The notes under the pieces were generated by a model. The model worked only from the letters and a program-made list of their open reading frames with translations. It was not told the origin of the DNA and did no database searches. A stretch of 64,000 nt of DNA, taken from contig NC_134839.1 in the NCBI RefSeq assembly GCF_965363235.1, positions 92,771,743-92,835,742 of the forward strand, written 5' to 3'. The stretch is from Mytilus galloprovincialis. Its lineage: Eukaryota > Mollusca > Bivalvia > Mytilida > Mytilidae. Both the position numbers and the translations under genes were made by a program. Position 1 is the first letter of the stretch, and each line of letters begins with the position of its first letter. This document shows positions 47,501-59,500 of this stretch, one piece after another.

Positions 47501-50500
47501 TTTAAGAGATTTTAATTATATAAGCTAAATATGATGTATGATTGTTTTCATTATTTTTTATTTTCCAGGTTTACAGTATGTAACAGAGTTTCAGAAACAA
47601 GATGAGAAACAGGCATCTAAATATGTGTGCAACATGTGTGAATCTAAGTGTGATGGTAACTCTATCTTATCACATATCTCAGGGATCAAACACAGAATAC
47701 GTTATTTTGTAAGTGTACATATGTATATTTGAATTAAAACTTCACTATCTGCTATAACCTTTAAAAAAAAAGAAATACATTCAGTTGTAGCCATTATGTT
47801 TAATTTGCTGTTATATTTTTTCTATCAATCAGATTGAAATCTCTCTTTAAGATTTTGAAGTATTATTTTTACATTTTTTTTTAACTATCTGTTCTTAAAC
47901 TGCAGTGAAGAAAAACTGAGGAAATTAAATTTTTTAAATAAAAATTATCTTAAATTCTGTATTTTACTAAAAAATGGACTCACTTCATTGTATATATATG
48001 TAGGACTCTAAAGTGCATGGGGACGCTAAATTACAATGGTCACGCTTAAGTGCGATGATATACGCTAAAGTGTGATTCCTCCATATGCTAAAGTCTGATA
48101 GTCTGGGAAAGAATAAAAGTCAGAAACGTAGTTTGATTATCACATTAACAATCGTTTTTAAAAACTTTATACAAACTAAAATTAAAATGAACACGCAGTA
48201 AGACAAATTACAAATATTTGATTAAGAACTTTTTAACTAAATATTAATGATGTCTCTGCGTTGAAAGGGTTAAAAATAACTGTACCAAAGCTAATGAGTT
48301 TTATTTTGGTAGCTGAAAGAAGATCTTGTATCCTGCAAATGACCGTTTTACTATAGGCCCTATAGATACAAGTAGTATATGCCTAGATATCCTTTATCCT
48401 GCTTTTATTGAAAGCAAACTGATACATTTGAATCATTGTTTATGTTGCCATTTACTTTGAGGTCCCTGTTAAAATTTTGTCATTTTTATTCAAAAGTAAC
48501 GTCAAAATAAAGGTACATATTTTAATGCGTAAATTATAAATTGTCTGCTAAAACATTAGTTTTTACATTGTAGGATAATATAACATGGATGTGTAGTTGC
48601 TACTGAAATGGAGAAATTAATTTCGGCAAACATACCTATCTCTCTCCTTTGAATTAAAGCATAAACAAGTAAATGTTACATATTCCGACAATAATGGAAT
48701 TTTGTCTTCGTAATACCAAATTTGTATAATTTAAAGATATAAATTTATATTCTACAACCTAGGCTGATTCTCAAAACTTGCAGATGTGAAGTAGTCATGT
48801 TATGTCCATTTCAACTCTTTTTTGTAAAAATATATTCACAAATCAGAACAAATAATAAACCAAAATATTTGCATGCTTAGATAATATTCCTGCACATTAA
48901 GATTGTTTATAAAACTTTACATTGAGTGGTTCCGTGTACATATTGCAGAGAGAACATTATCCAGACACCTATCAGAAGATGATGGCTTATACATCACGTA
49001 AAAAATCAGAACAGAATGGATTTGCTGAAGAGTTTGCCAGAGACATTGAAGCACGTGAAGGTCGTCAGGATGTCAAGGTTAAGCTAGAAATTGATGTATC
49101 AACAGAGTTAGCTGCAGCAGATTTGATTAAAAGTGGAGTTTTGAACCATTTATTGGAAGGTATTTGTTATTGACATAAATAAGCCTTTTTATACAACCAT
49201 AAACATTTGCAGCCTGTTGTCGTTTCTTAAAAGAAGACATTTGGTATCCAGACACTATCTTGAGTATAAGTGTAGTGATCTCAATGAATGACAATCCAAT
49301 AAACTACAATAACCAATTGATGCCGAATTTCATGCCACAATTGTTTCCTATACTATTATCCTATTTTGCAACAACAATAAACCTCTGATGAGGTTGCTGA
49401 TAGGCTCTCAATTTACATTCCAATAATAATGCACTAGAACTCTTACAAAATATATTTTGACAGTTATCACATTTGTCTTTCTTGAGTAATTTCCCTTGAC
49501 AAATGTCCTCTTTAGGCCACACCAAACTCATTCCTTGTTCGACGGACCCGCCCGCACCTATTTTTTTCAAAACAGAATTTTTTTATTTTTTTTATATTTC
49601 CGCTTCCCGCATCTGGAAATGTAATCATGTCCATTTCCTGCACCATTTTTTTTTGTTTTGTTTGTAAATATTATAAAAAGATATCAACATTTGTTTTTTT
49701 AAAATCTCATTCTAACCTGTTTATAACGATTTAAAACCTATAAGCACCCCAAAACACTGTGTAAATATCTGTGAGAATATTTGTTTCAGCATGAAACATG
49801 GGAGTGCTCCGATATAAAATAAAACAGCGGAAATACCTGTACAGAACAAAACATTGGTTTCTTTCCCCCTTACTTATATTCCCTATCAAAAAATGTTCGT
49901 TGTTAGAATAAAGTACAAAGAACTTCTGAATGATTTGCCTTCAACTGCAATTATATTGATGCTGGCGAAACAAAACTATACATAGCAGCTGCATGTTTAT
50001 GTACCTGTCCTGATTGATTCAGGGGCCTGTTGTTCAGCAGTTATCGTTTGTAGATGTGGTTCATTGATATTTTCCTGTTTGGATATATAAATTAGATAGT
50101 TGGTTTTCCTGTTCGAATTGTGTACACCAGTAATTGTGGGGTCCCTTAAAGCTTGCTGTTTGGTCTGGATCAAAGCCCTGTGTAAAAGGCTGTCCTTTGA
50201 CCTGTGTTTGTTATTATCAGGTTGTGAACAACCCTCCCTCAGACAAGGGGTATTAATGTTACTGTTGTACAAAAGAAAATAGAAATACCAAGGATTTGTA
50301 TAGTGCTACTATACAAAACCTTTGAAAATTTTGATTTTTTTACTCAAAAAGAGGAGAAATACATAATATTTTAAACATTGTTTCTAAAAGAGGGGTTCAC
50401 TTATTTTGAATAATATTAAATAAAGTATTAAATAATAATATTATAAAGTAAATGTGTTAACATGGTTAAAGTTCAGGAATATTACAAAATTCTTGGACAT

Positions 50501-53500
50501 GTTTTGACCATTCAATACAAGATAGATATATAGTTCTTTGGGAACATATGAGCCCTTTTGTACTAAAAGATGTTTTTTACAAGAAATATATTATGACTTT
50601 AATATATTGACCCCTCATAAAAGGGATATTTACATTATAACATTAAGGGGTTGTTCCCAACCTGATTATGACTTAATGTAGATGGAGAATTAGCCCATTG
50701 TCAGTCACACATACATAGACCAGATTTCATTATACAATTATTTCTTGGTGAACATGGTGAACAGGGAAAAAATACTTCATAAATTAAAGAAATGTGAAAG
50801 TATAAGTCATAAATTGAGTTTTAATATAGTCAAAACCTACTATTTTATGTTTACAAAAAAAAATTATAATCGCTTGCCTTTACTTTTCCAGCTTCGCCTC
50901 AAAAATTTTCAAATTTAATATTTTTTTATTATAATTTTCAAATCGCTCGCTTGCCCCAAATTTTGGAGTCTAAAAATCCGTAGAACAAGAAATTAAATTG
51001 GTGTGGCCTTATGCCCACTTAACTTAAACATGTAGGTTTGTAACAGTCAATATGTGCAACAGCTTTGCTTTGTTTTTTCAGGAACTGGTCTTACAAAAGA
51101 AAATCTGAAAAATCTTAATTTGGATAGTTTAAAACCAGCCGCTCAAGAAACAATAGAAGCAGTGAAAATTGAGCCAGTAATAAAAAATGTGGACCAGAGA
51201 TCAATGATAGAGAGAACATTACCTACATCTCAACACCAAACAGTAAATAGAGAATTTGAAAGTAAAACATTTTATCAGAAAAACTATGATCAGATGCCTT
51301 CATCGAGACAAGATGGTAGAATGTTACCTCAAAAATTTTCAGAAGAGAGAATGTTACCTAAATTTTCAGAAGACAGAATGTTGCCTCAAAAATTAACCGA
51401 AGAGAGAATGTTACCTAAAAAATTAACTGATGAGAGAATGTTACCTAAAAACTTATCAGAAGAAAGAATGTTACCTAAGAAATTATCAGATGAGAGAACA
51501 TCACCTCAAAGGTTATCAGAAGAGAGAACATTACCTAGGCACCAAGGAGACAAAATGTTACCAGGAAAACCAGAAGATACACTGTTACCTTGGAATCAAG
51601 GAGACAAAATGTTACCAGGAAAACCAGGGGAAAGACTGTTACCTAGGCATCCACAAGAAAGAATGTTAGCAAGGAGATCAGAAGATAGACCTTTTTCTAG
51701 TCATTCAGAAGAAAGAATATATCCAGGAAGGCTAGATGATAGATTAGCATTCGGAAGGCCAGATGATAGATTAGCACCAGGGAGGTTGCCATTAGATCGA
51801 TATGGAAGACCAGATGAGGATGAGTATTATAGACGAAGAATGTATGGTAAGATTTGGTTCCAAATCTAAAATATTGAATGAGTATTTATGTGACCTAAAT
51901 ATGCTAATGCCATCACTCCGAGTTCGTAGACTTTCATCCTCTAGTAACTTTTCTTCTGCAGTAAATAGGCCAGTTGGAATTGAAATTTGACCACTATTCC
52001 TTAGGATATCAAGTTAAAAAATGGAGTCCAATTATTTCCCCTTCCAACCAATATAGCTGATAAAGGTAAAAAGTAGCACCAAAATGCATGTATCTTTTAT
52101 CTTGAAAACCATTTTGATAGAAAAATGTCTTGGTAAACATGAAACATAGGACACATGTCCATTATAACGAAAACTTTGGAAATTGTATTTCATTAGGATA
52201 AGTCACTTTGTACATTGAACCTATCTGAAGGTTTGATTTAAGAAACTATTAATGTACTAAAATACCATTAATTCTGATTTGGCACCCTTATTTACATACT
52301 TTGAAGTTTTAGTCCTATACTTGGGTAATGTAAACTAAAATTTTCGTCATTGTATATTTTTGTAGAAAGAAGATTATCAATGGATGATCCCTACTATGGA
52401 AGAAGAGGTTTGTCAGAAAATATGAAATTACTTTCTTAAGAGCATACCAGGGGTCACCATTTATAAGACCCCAACCTTCCAAAATATTTACAGCTCTTTA
52501 TGATTGCAAAAAACTGAGAGATAAAAAACACATGTTGCTAAAAAAAATTGAAAATATCATTAATTGAATTGAATTCAAAGCTTAAAGGGGCACTAGCTGC
52601 CAAATTCATGTGACTTAAATTCTCATATTTCATTCATAGCAATGTTAACAAAAAAATCCAAACTATCAAAAAATTCAAATAAACAATTTACAGGACATGG
52701 TCTCAATAAGATGTTGCTTCGCTTCGTGTGAAATTTGGCCAATTATTTACCTTTGTTTCACTTTCAATGCTTTTCCTTTGAATACCTGTACACTGACAAT
52801 GCATGCATTATCACTTTCTACGGGGTTAAATTGGAATTCACATGAATATGGATTTAATGAGGTCGAATTATTCACTTGCAAGTGAATAATTCATTATCAA
52901 TGTTTATTAGCTTAATTTGACAAAATCGAACCATTTTAGCTGATAAAAGCAAATTACTATTTCACTTTTTCACTTTCATAAATGATTGAGCAAAACAAAT
53001 CATACTTTTGATATTTTTATATATCTCGTAGCTAGTGCCCCTTTAAAATGCAGGTGAATTTTTTTTAGATATCTCAGCAATCAAATAATGGTAGATTGAT
53101 TGTTTGATTGGTGTTTTAAGCAGTTTTCAGCGCTATGGCCTATTTTTATGCCCCACCTATGATAGTAGAGGGGCATTATGTGTTCTGGTCTGTGCCTCTG
53201 TTCGTCCGTCCGTCCGGTTAAAGTTTTTGGTCGAGGTAGTTTTTGATGAAGCTGAAGTCCAATCAACTTGAAACTTAATACACATTTTCCCCATGATATG
53301 ATCTTTCTAATTTTAATGCCAAATTATAGTTTTGACCCCAATTTCATGGTCCACTGAACCTAGAAAATGATAGTGCAAAGTTCAGGTTAAAGTTTTTGGA
53401 CAGGTAGTTTTTGATGAAGTTAAAGTTACATCAACTTGAAACTTAGTACACATGTTCCCTATGATATGATCTTTCTAATTTTAATTCCAAATTAAAGTTT

Positions 53501-56500
53501 TGACCCCAATTTCACGGTCCACTGAACATAGAAAATGATAGTGGGAGTGGGGCATCCGTGTACTATGGACACATTCTTGTTAAGACCAATTTTAATTGGA
53601 GGCAACTGAATATGCTAAATTAGTTGAGGAATCTTAGAGAAAATAACTGTCCCAACATTGACAACTTATTTTGATACCAGAAAGCTGAGACAGCTTATGC
53701 AGTAAACTCATTTATTTTCACATTTTGTCTTTTATGTCAATTTCACTTGTCTTGTTTTTGAATTTTGTAACATTTTTGGTGTATTTATGTTCAGAACAGA
53801 ATTTCATATTTTATACAATATTTTTCTATGCCTGAAAGTCAACACAAATATAAATTTGACTAATGAAATTAGTTGGTTTACATGAAATGAAATCTTGGGG
53901 AAAAATAACATACTGATGACAAAAATTTGACACATTACTTAAACAAGATGAAAATTATTAGATTTAATATAAATTAATAATGGAATCAGGTCTTTTTCAT
54001 GTCTCAATTTTGTTCTGGACTGTGTAAAGCATGACGTTAAATTGGTATACTAGTAGTCTGAATGTTTCTTAACTTCTTTGAAGTTTTGACAAAAACATGA
54101 AGATCTTGATTGGAATTGTTTTAGGTTTAAGGCCTCTTGAAGACCCATACTACCAACCTCCAAGATATCCTCCAAGAGAAGTATCTATCAAACCAGTAGT
54201 TGTAGTGGACTATGGCCACAGTAGAACTAAAAGTCCAGTGGAAGAGGTCAGAACTGGTCTGACGGAGGAAGAGAGGTCTTTTATGAAGAGAAAAACAGAT
54301 GGAGAATTGACTGATGAAGAACTGTTTCAGGAATTCTTAAAATGGAAGAAATCTAAATCTACTCCAAAACCTCCTTATCAAGGTAGGATAGCTTTGTGAT
54401 CTATAAAAATCAGTTAATTAAGTTCTTATTGGTAATAGTCGCAGATCTACTGTAAACTCAGAAATTATTGCAGGCATTTATTATTGCGATTATTGAAGTA
54501 TGGATTTTTTTACTGGGAATATTCGCTCTTTAAAGCGCAAAATGATAGCGATTAAGTAAAATTCATGGATGGTGTTGTAAATGTGTATATTGGTTATTTC
54601 CAAGGAAAGGAATATTGTTATTATTGTATTTAGAGAGTTTATATAAGTTGTCAGAAGTTATTACTAGTATTTAGTATATTGAATGAGTAATTAACGTACG
54701 TTTTACCTTATTTTATTAGCTGTATCGATAACGTCATTTATGGCGCAACTTTGTCATGTTTTGTTCAGAACGTTACCGTTGGGTCAATATTTTAAGCATG
54801 AACCCAAAAGTGTTCATTTGGAGCTCTTAACTGGAAGAATTAATATGTCTATATTTGTTAATTCATAAGATTGTATTATTATAAGCATTTGCGTCGAGGA
54901 CTCCTATATTTTATTTAAGCGTTTTACGTTATGTTTTTCTTCCTGCTTAGAATATTTACTTCCAGTAATTTGAAATAAATATGAGTGCAACGTCATGTTC
55001 GTCAGTCTTTGCTGTGTTTACATTTGGCTTGCAGCAAGGCTCAGCCTGGGGTTTCCTAGAGGTAAGAAGCAGCGCATTTAGCTGTATGCCTCACAGTTTG
55101 TATTATGAGTAAGGTTGTAGTTTAGAGGTAAGAAGCAGAGCAGATAGCTGTATGCCTTGCATTTATTTGTATCCGTATTTGTCATTGTAAAATTTAAGAT
55201 AATACCTTTGGTCCGTACAAAAGTACAAGAAAAAGAATATTATTTTAGTAGTTCCGCCCCGTATGTTAATATTGTATTGAGTATTGTACGTGTATTGAAA
55301 TCGAAGTTTAATAAACGTATCATTTTTGTCGAGCCTGCATCTTTAGTTGCAGAAAGCTCGACATAGGGATAGTGATCCGGCGGTGGCGGCGGCGGTGTTA
55401 GCTAACTTCTTAAAAGCTTTATATTTTAGAAGGTAGAAGACCTGGATGCTTCATACTTTGTATATGGGTCAACAGTTACAATTAATTCTCCATAGGCGGT
55501 AATGGTACGTTTTCCTCCGTTGCTCAGTCCATATTGTTTACTTGAACATGTATGATGGCTCATATCGAAGCTGGTACATTTATACATGTCTGGTTAAATT
55601 TTCGGGGTGGCAAGTGAGATTACTTTTTTCGCAAATTGCTGGACCCGGAAGATGGTGAAAAATGTCACTCTCCTCATGAAATAATCCCAAAATTCTGATC
55701 ATAAAATTCAATAAAAAAATGTCCTTTCTAATAATTTATTTCAGGTCAAATCTACATATTTCTTTTCTCATCACATCAGCTCTATAAAACAGTTCTTATT
55801 GTTCATTTATGTCCATTTTTAAAATCACAGCATCCACAATTGTATGGCGGACTAATATTTTTTTTAATTACGTCATCTGAGTTCCTCATCTCAAGGTCTA
55901 TTAGGGATCCTGACCCATTTGGAGGCCTCATGATACGAAGTTTCAATCAGTCACATGTCCAATGTCCTTGACCTCATTTTCATGGGTCAGTGACTACTTG
56001 AAAAAAAAGTTGAAACTTTTTGTAATGTTAAGTTCTCTCTTATTATAAGTAGTAGGATAACTATATTTGGTATGTGCATACCTTGTTTTGTGAGATTATT
56101 CGTATTTGCTGGCTTTAAAACTATACGAAAACATAGCAAGAAGCAGAAATTACGACAGATGGCATGAATCAGGATGCCAGCGTTCGGAATTATGAAAAAT
56201 CCACACAGTAGCGCACATTGTAAAAAGTCTTTTCTTGCGTTAGAAAAAACGAAACTGAACAAAGATTCTGCGAACTTGGAACTGTGAATTGAATAAGATC
56301 TACATAGTACCTTGTTGAACTCATAAACTTTTGGAAACTTTGTATTGAAATTAACTTGATAATATATTTACAGTCATTCAATGGCAATTAAATTTATAGT
56401 CATAAGTATTGAAATCTAGTCCCTATTGAGTTTATTATTTTGAGGTTTTGTATTTTTAATGTGTTGTACAAGATTAAATAAATAATGAAATTTCAAATGT

Positions 56501-59500
56501 ACAAATCTTATTTCTTTATAAATACACAGTGAATACCAGATTTGCATTATATTGACTTACTCCAAACTTTAGCTCAAATTTTTGTCAAATCATGAAAATT
56601 TTAGGTGATAATCTTTGTTGCAAAAATATCTGAATAAGACTGCAGATACTGTCAGAATGCAGGAAATTGCATCTAATTTTTCAAATTTTTTTTTTTTTTT
56701 TTGGGGGGGGGGGGGGGGGGGCATGCCCCCAAACCCCCTAGACGGTTTGTGCCACAAGGCACTCATCGAGAGTATTACTGACAATATTGCAAAACTACTG
56801 ACAATTCTACTAATAGACATCATGGTGGGTAAACAGGGGTGTAGATCATATATTTCAAGTTTCTGTATTGTCCCTTGTTGACTTGTCTTCATTGCCAGGC
56901 ATCAGAGAGAATCTTTAAGACAGACTATGTTCCATCACTTTAACATATCCTAATTTATTTCAGCTACTGTTACACCAGAAAATTACCAGATTCAACCACC
57001 TACAGCTTCAATTCCTGAGGTGACAATGGACCAACAGTCAATGGATTTACCTAGTTATACCACTTCTGACCACTCCAATCCAAAAACATCATCTGAAACT
57101 CCCAATAGTAAAGGTGTCAAGGTGAGTCAGACACACTACTCCAAAACATCATCTGAAACTTCCCATAGTAAAGGTGTCAAGGTGAGTCAGACACTCTACT
57201 CCAAAACATCATCTGAAACTTCCCATAGTAAAGGTGTCAAGGTGAGTCAGACACTCTACTCCAAAACATCATCTGAAACTTCCCATAGTAAAGGTGTCAA
57301 GGTGAGTCAGGCACTCTACTCCAAAACATCATCTGAAACTTCCCATAGTAAAGGTGTCAAGGTGAGTCAGGCACTCTACTCCAAAACATCATCTGAACTT
57401 CCCATAGTAAAGGTGTCAAGGTGAGTCAGACACTCTACTCCAAAACACCATCTGAAACTTCCCATAGTAAAGGTGTCAAGGTGAGTCCGACACTCTACTC
57501 CAAAACATCATCTGAAACTTCCCATAGTAAAGGTGTCAAGGTGAGTCAGACACTCTACTCCAAAACATCATCTGAAACTTCCCATAGTAAAGGTGTCAAG
57601 GTGAGTCAGACTACTCCAAAACATCATCTGAAACTTCCAATAGTAAAGGTGTCAAGGTGAGTCAGACACTCTACTCCAAAACATCTTCTGAAACTTCCCA
57701 TAGTAAAGGTGTCAAGGTGAGTCAGACACTCTACTCCAAAACATCATCTGAAACTTCCCATAGTAAAGGTGTCAAGGTGAGTCAGACACTCTACTCCAAA
57801 ACATCATCTGAAACTTCCCATAGTAAAGGTGTCAAGGTGAGTCACTACTCCAAAACTTTATCTGAAATTTCCCATGGTAAAGGTGTCAAGGTGAGTCAGA
57901 CACTCTACTCCAAAACATCATCTGAACCTTCTAATAGTAAAGGTGTCAAGGTGAATCACTACTCCAAAACTTTATCTGAAATTTCCCATGGTAAAGGTGT
58001 CAAGGTGAGCCAGAGAGTTATTGATTGCATAACCTACAAACATTGATAATTCTTACATAATTAAGTAAATCTCAATGTAAAACAATGAAAAACAGATGCT
58101 TGGATTATCATGCCAAAATACAAGAAGTTTGGGCTATCATTTAAGAATGTACTACTCATTCAATTTGGTCAAGACCTCAAATGTTTAAGAAATTTCTAGA
58201 TATAAGAGCTGATAGACTTTTAATGTGTTTTTTTAGACTAATTGCTTTGTTTTAACCAGTTGAACCTTGACATTATGAGTTAAGGTACATCTTTTCTACG
58301 AAGGATTTTTACTGTAAAATATTCTCAAATTCTTAAAGTAGGGACAGTAGTTAAACATAGTGAAACCAATTTATCACATGTGTCAATTTCTTTACCCTTA
58401 AGGCACATTATCTTACTATGATAATTTGTATACTTTCTCGAAGTAATATTTACCCTAACTTGAGTGATGTATAAAATTAAATATGACCTGCTACATTTGG
58501 TAATAAAATCTCAATTAGATAGTTATAATGCAGGTTTTTATATATAAAAAACAAACTGCCAAGCAATGTTAGATTTTCAAAACATTTTTCTTCACAAAAT
58601 GGGATTTGACCCCATGCTTCTGAGATATATTGGCAACTGGGTCTTCACCGTTGTTAAACATCTAAACCATGCTGCCACCTAGGCTTATAGAAATACAGCT
58701 AGTAGAGTTATGTTATTCCTTGTCAGTTTAACCTATGTTTTTAACACGATGCATGATGTATAAATGCATACAAACAGAATACCTTGTAGATCAGCTATTT
58801 TTTGTCAGTCATTAAAGATAATTAGGAAGTACACTTCTAATTCATGGCCTCATTGCTTTCTATGTTGAATTCCTCAATTTAAAAGAGACACAGCACTTTC
58901 ATTTTAAGTTCAAATAAAGTGACATTCATTGCATGTCAAAGCTACACTTTGTGGTGTCTTGTACTAAAAAAATCAACATACCTTTAATGGCATATAAGAA
59001 AGAACTGGTTCCTGGAACTTTGGATATACCAAAACAGGTACTTCAGATCTGACAAACAGGCAAAATATATATATCCTCTTTTTAAAATTGGGTGCAGTTT
59101 TTTTAAATATCTAAAACTATAAGTCATAAAGTGTTCTACAATGATCACCAGTCATTCAGCTCTCATTTGATACCAAAAAAAACATAAATATTCTACATGT
59201 TTAGAAGTTAAACTCATGCGTAGGAACTATTTTGTGTTGAATATGTACTACTTTCTGGTATGTGCTTTCTGGCCAGGCCCTAATTAGTGGTGTAACACCA
59301 TTAATACATGTACCTCCATACCTTTTCCCTTGCGTTATAATGTTGTCGTGGAGAGCAATTCATAGATTTGTTAAGAAAAATGACAAGTTAAGAAACTCTC
59401 CTTATGGAATTAATGATGAACTTTGATTTCTTTCAGCCGAAAGGAACAGATGAGCTGAACCTGCCACCACAAGTACAAGAACTAATGTCTACTTTGGTAA

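Larger units (their letters stand above)
52408..54124. other. Intron 11, with a TTAA MITE and a dispersed repeat
   Basis: Holds the MITE at 52586-53042 and the ATGCCCCACC-family copy at 53143-53581. The remaining 540 bases are AT-rich and unassigned. Confidence 0.65.
54383..56963. other. Intron 12, with several repeats
   Basis: 54450-54570 is a CTGTAAACTCAGAAATTATTGC repeat. 54573-55322 may be a solo LTR. 55323-56095 is an interrupted GTCGAGCCTG-family copy. 56686-56721 is a T17-G19 tract. The rest is unassigned. Confidence 0.6.

Noticed and set aside
56590..56892. 100-residue frames across the T/G homopolymer
   Set aside because: Open only because of homopolymer codons; located in intron 12 with no supporting features.
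57421..58046. Two further frames of [18 protein letters not shown] repeats as separate genes or coding extension
   Set aside because: They are frame-shifted continuations of the exon 13 repeat; read-through from exon 13 ends at 57424, so they are intronic.
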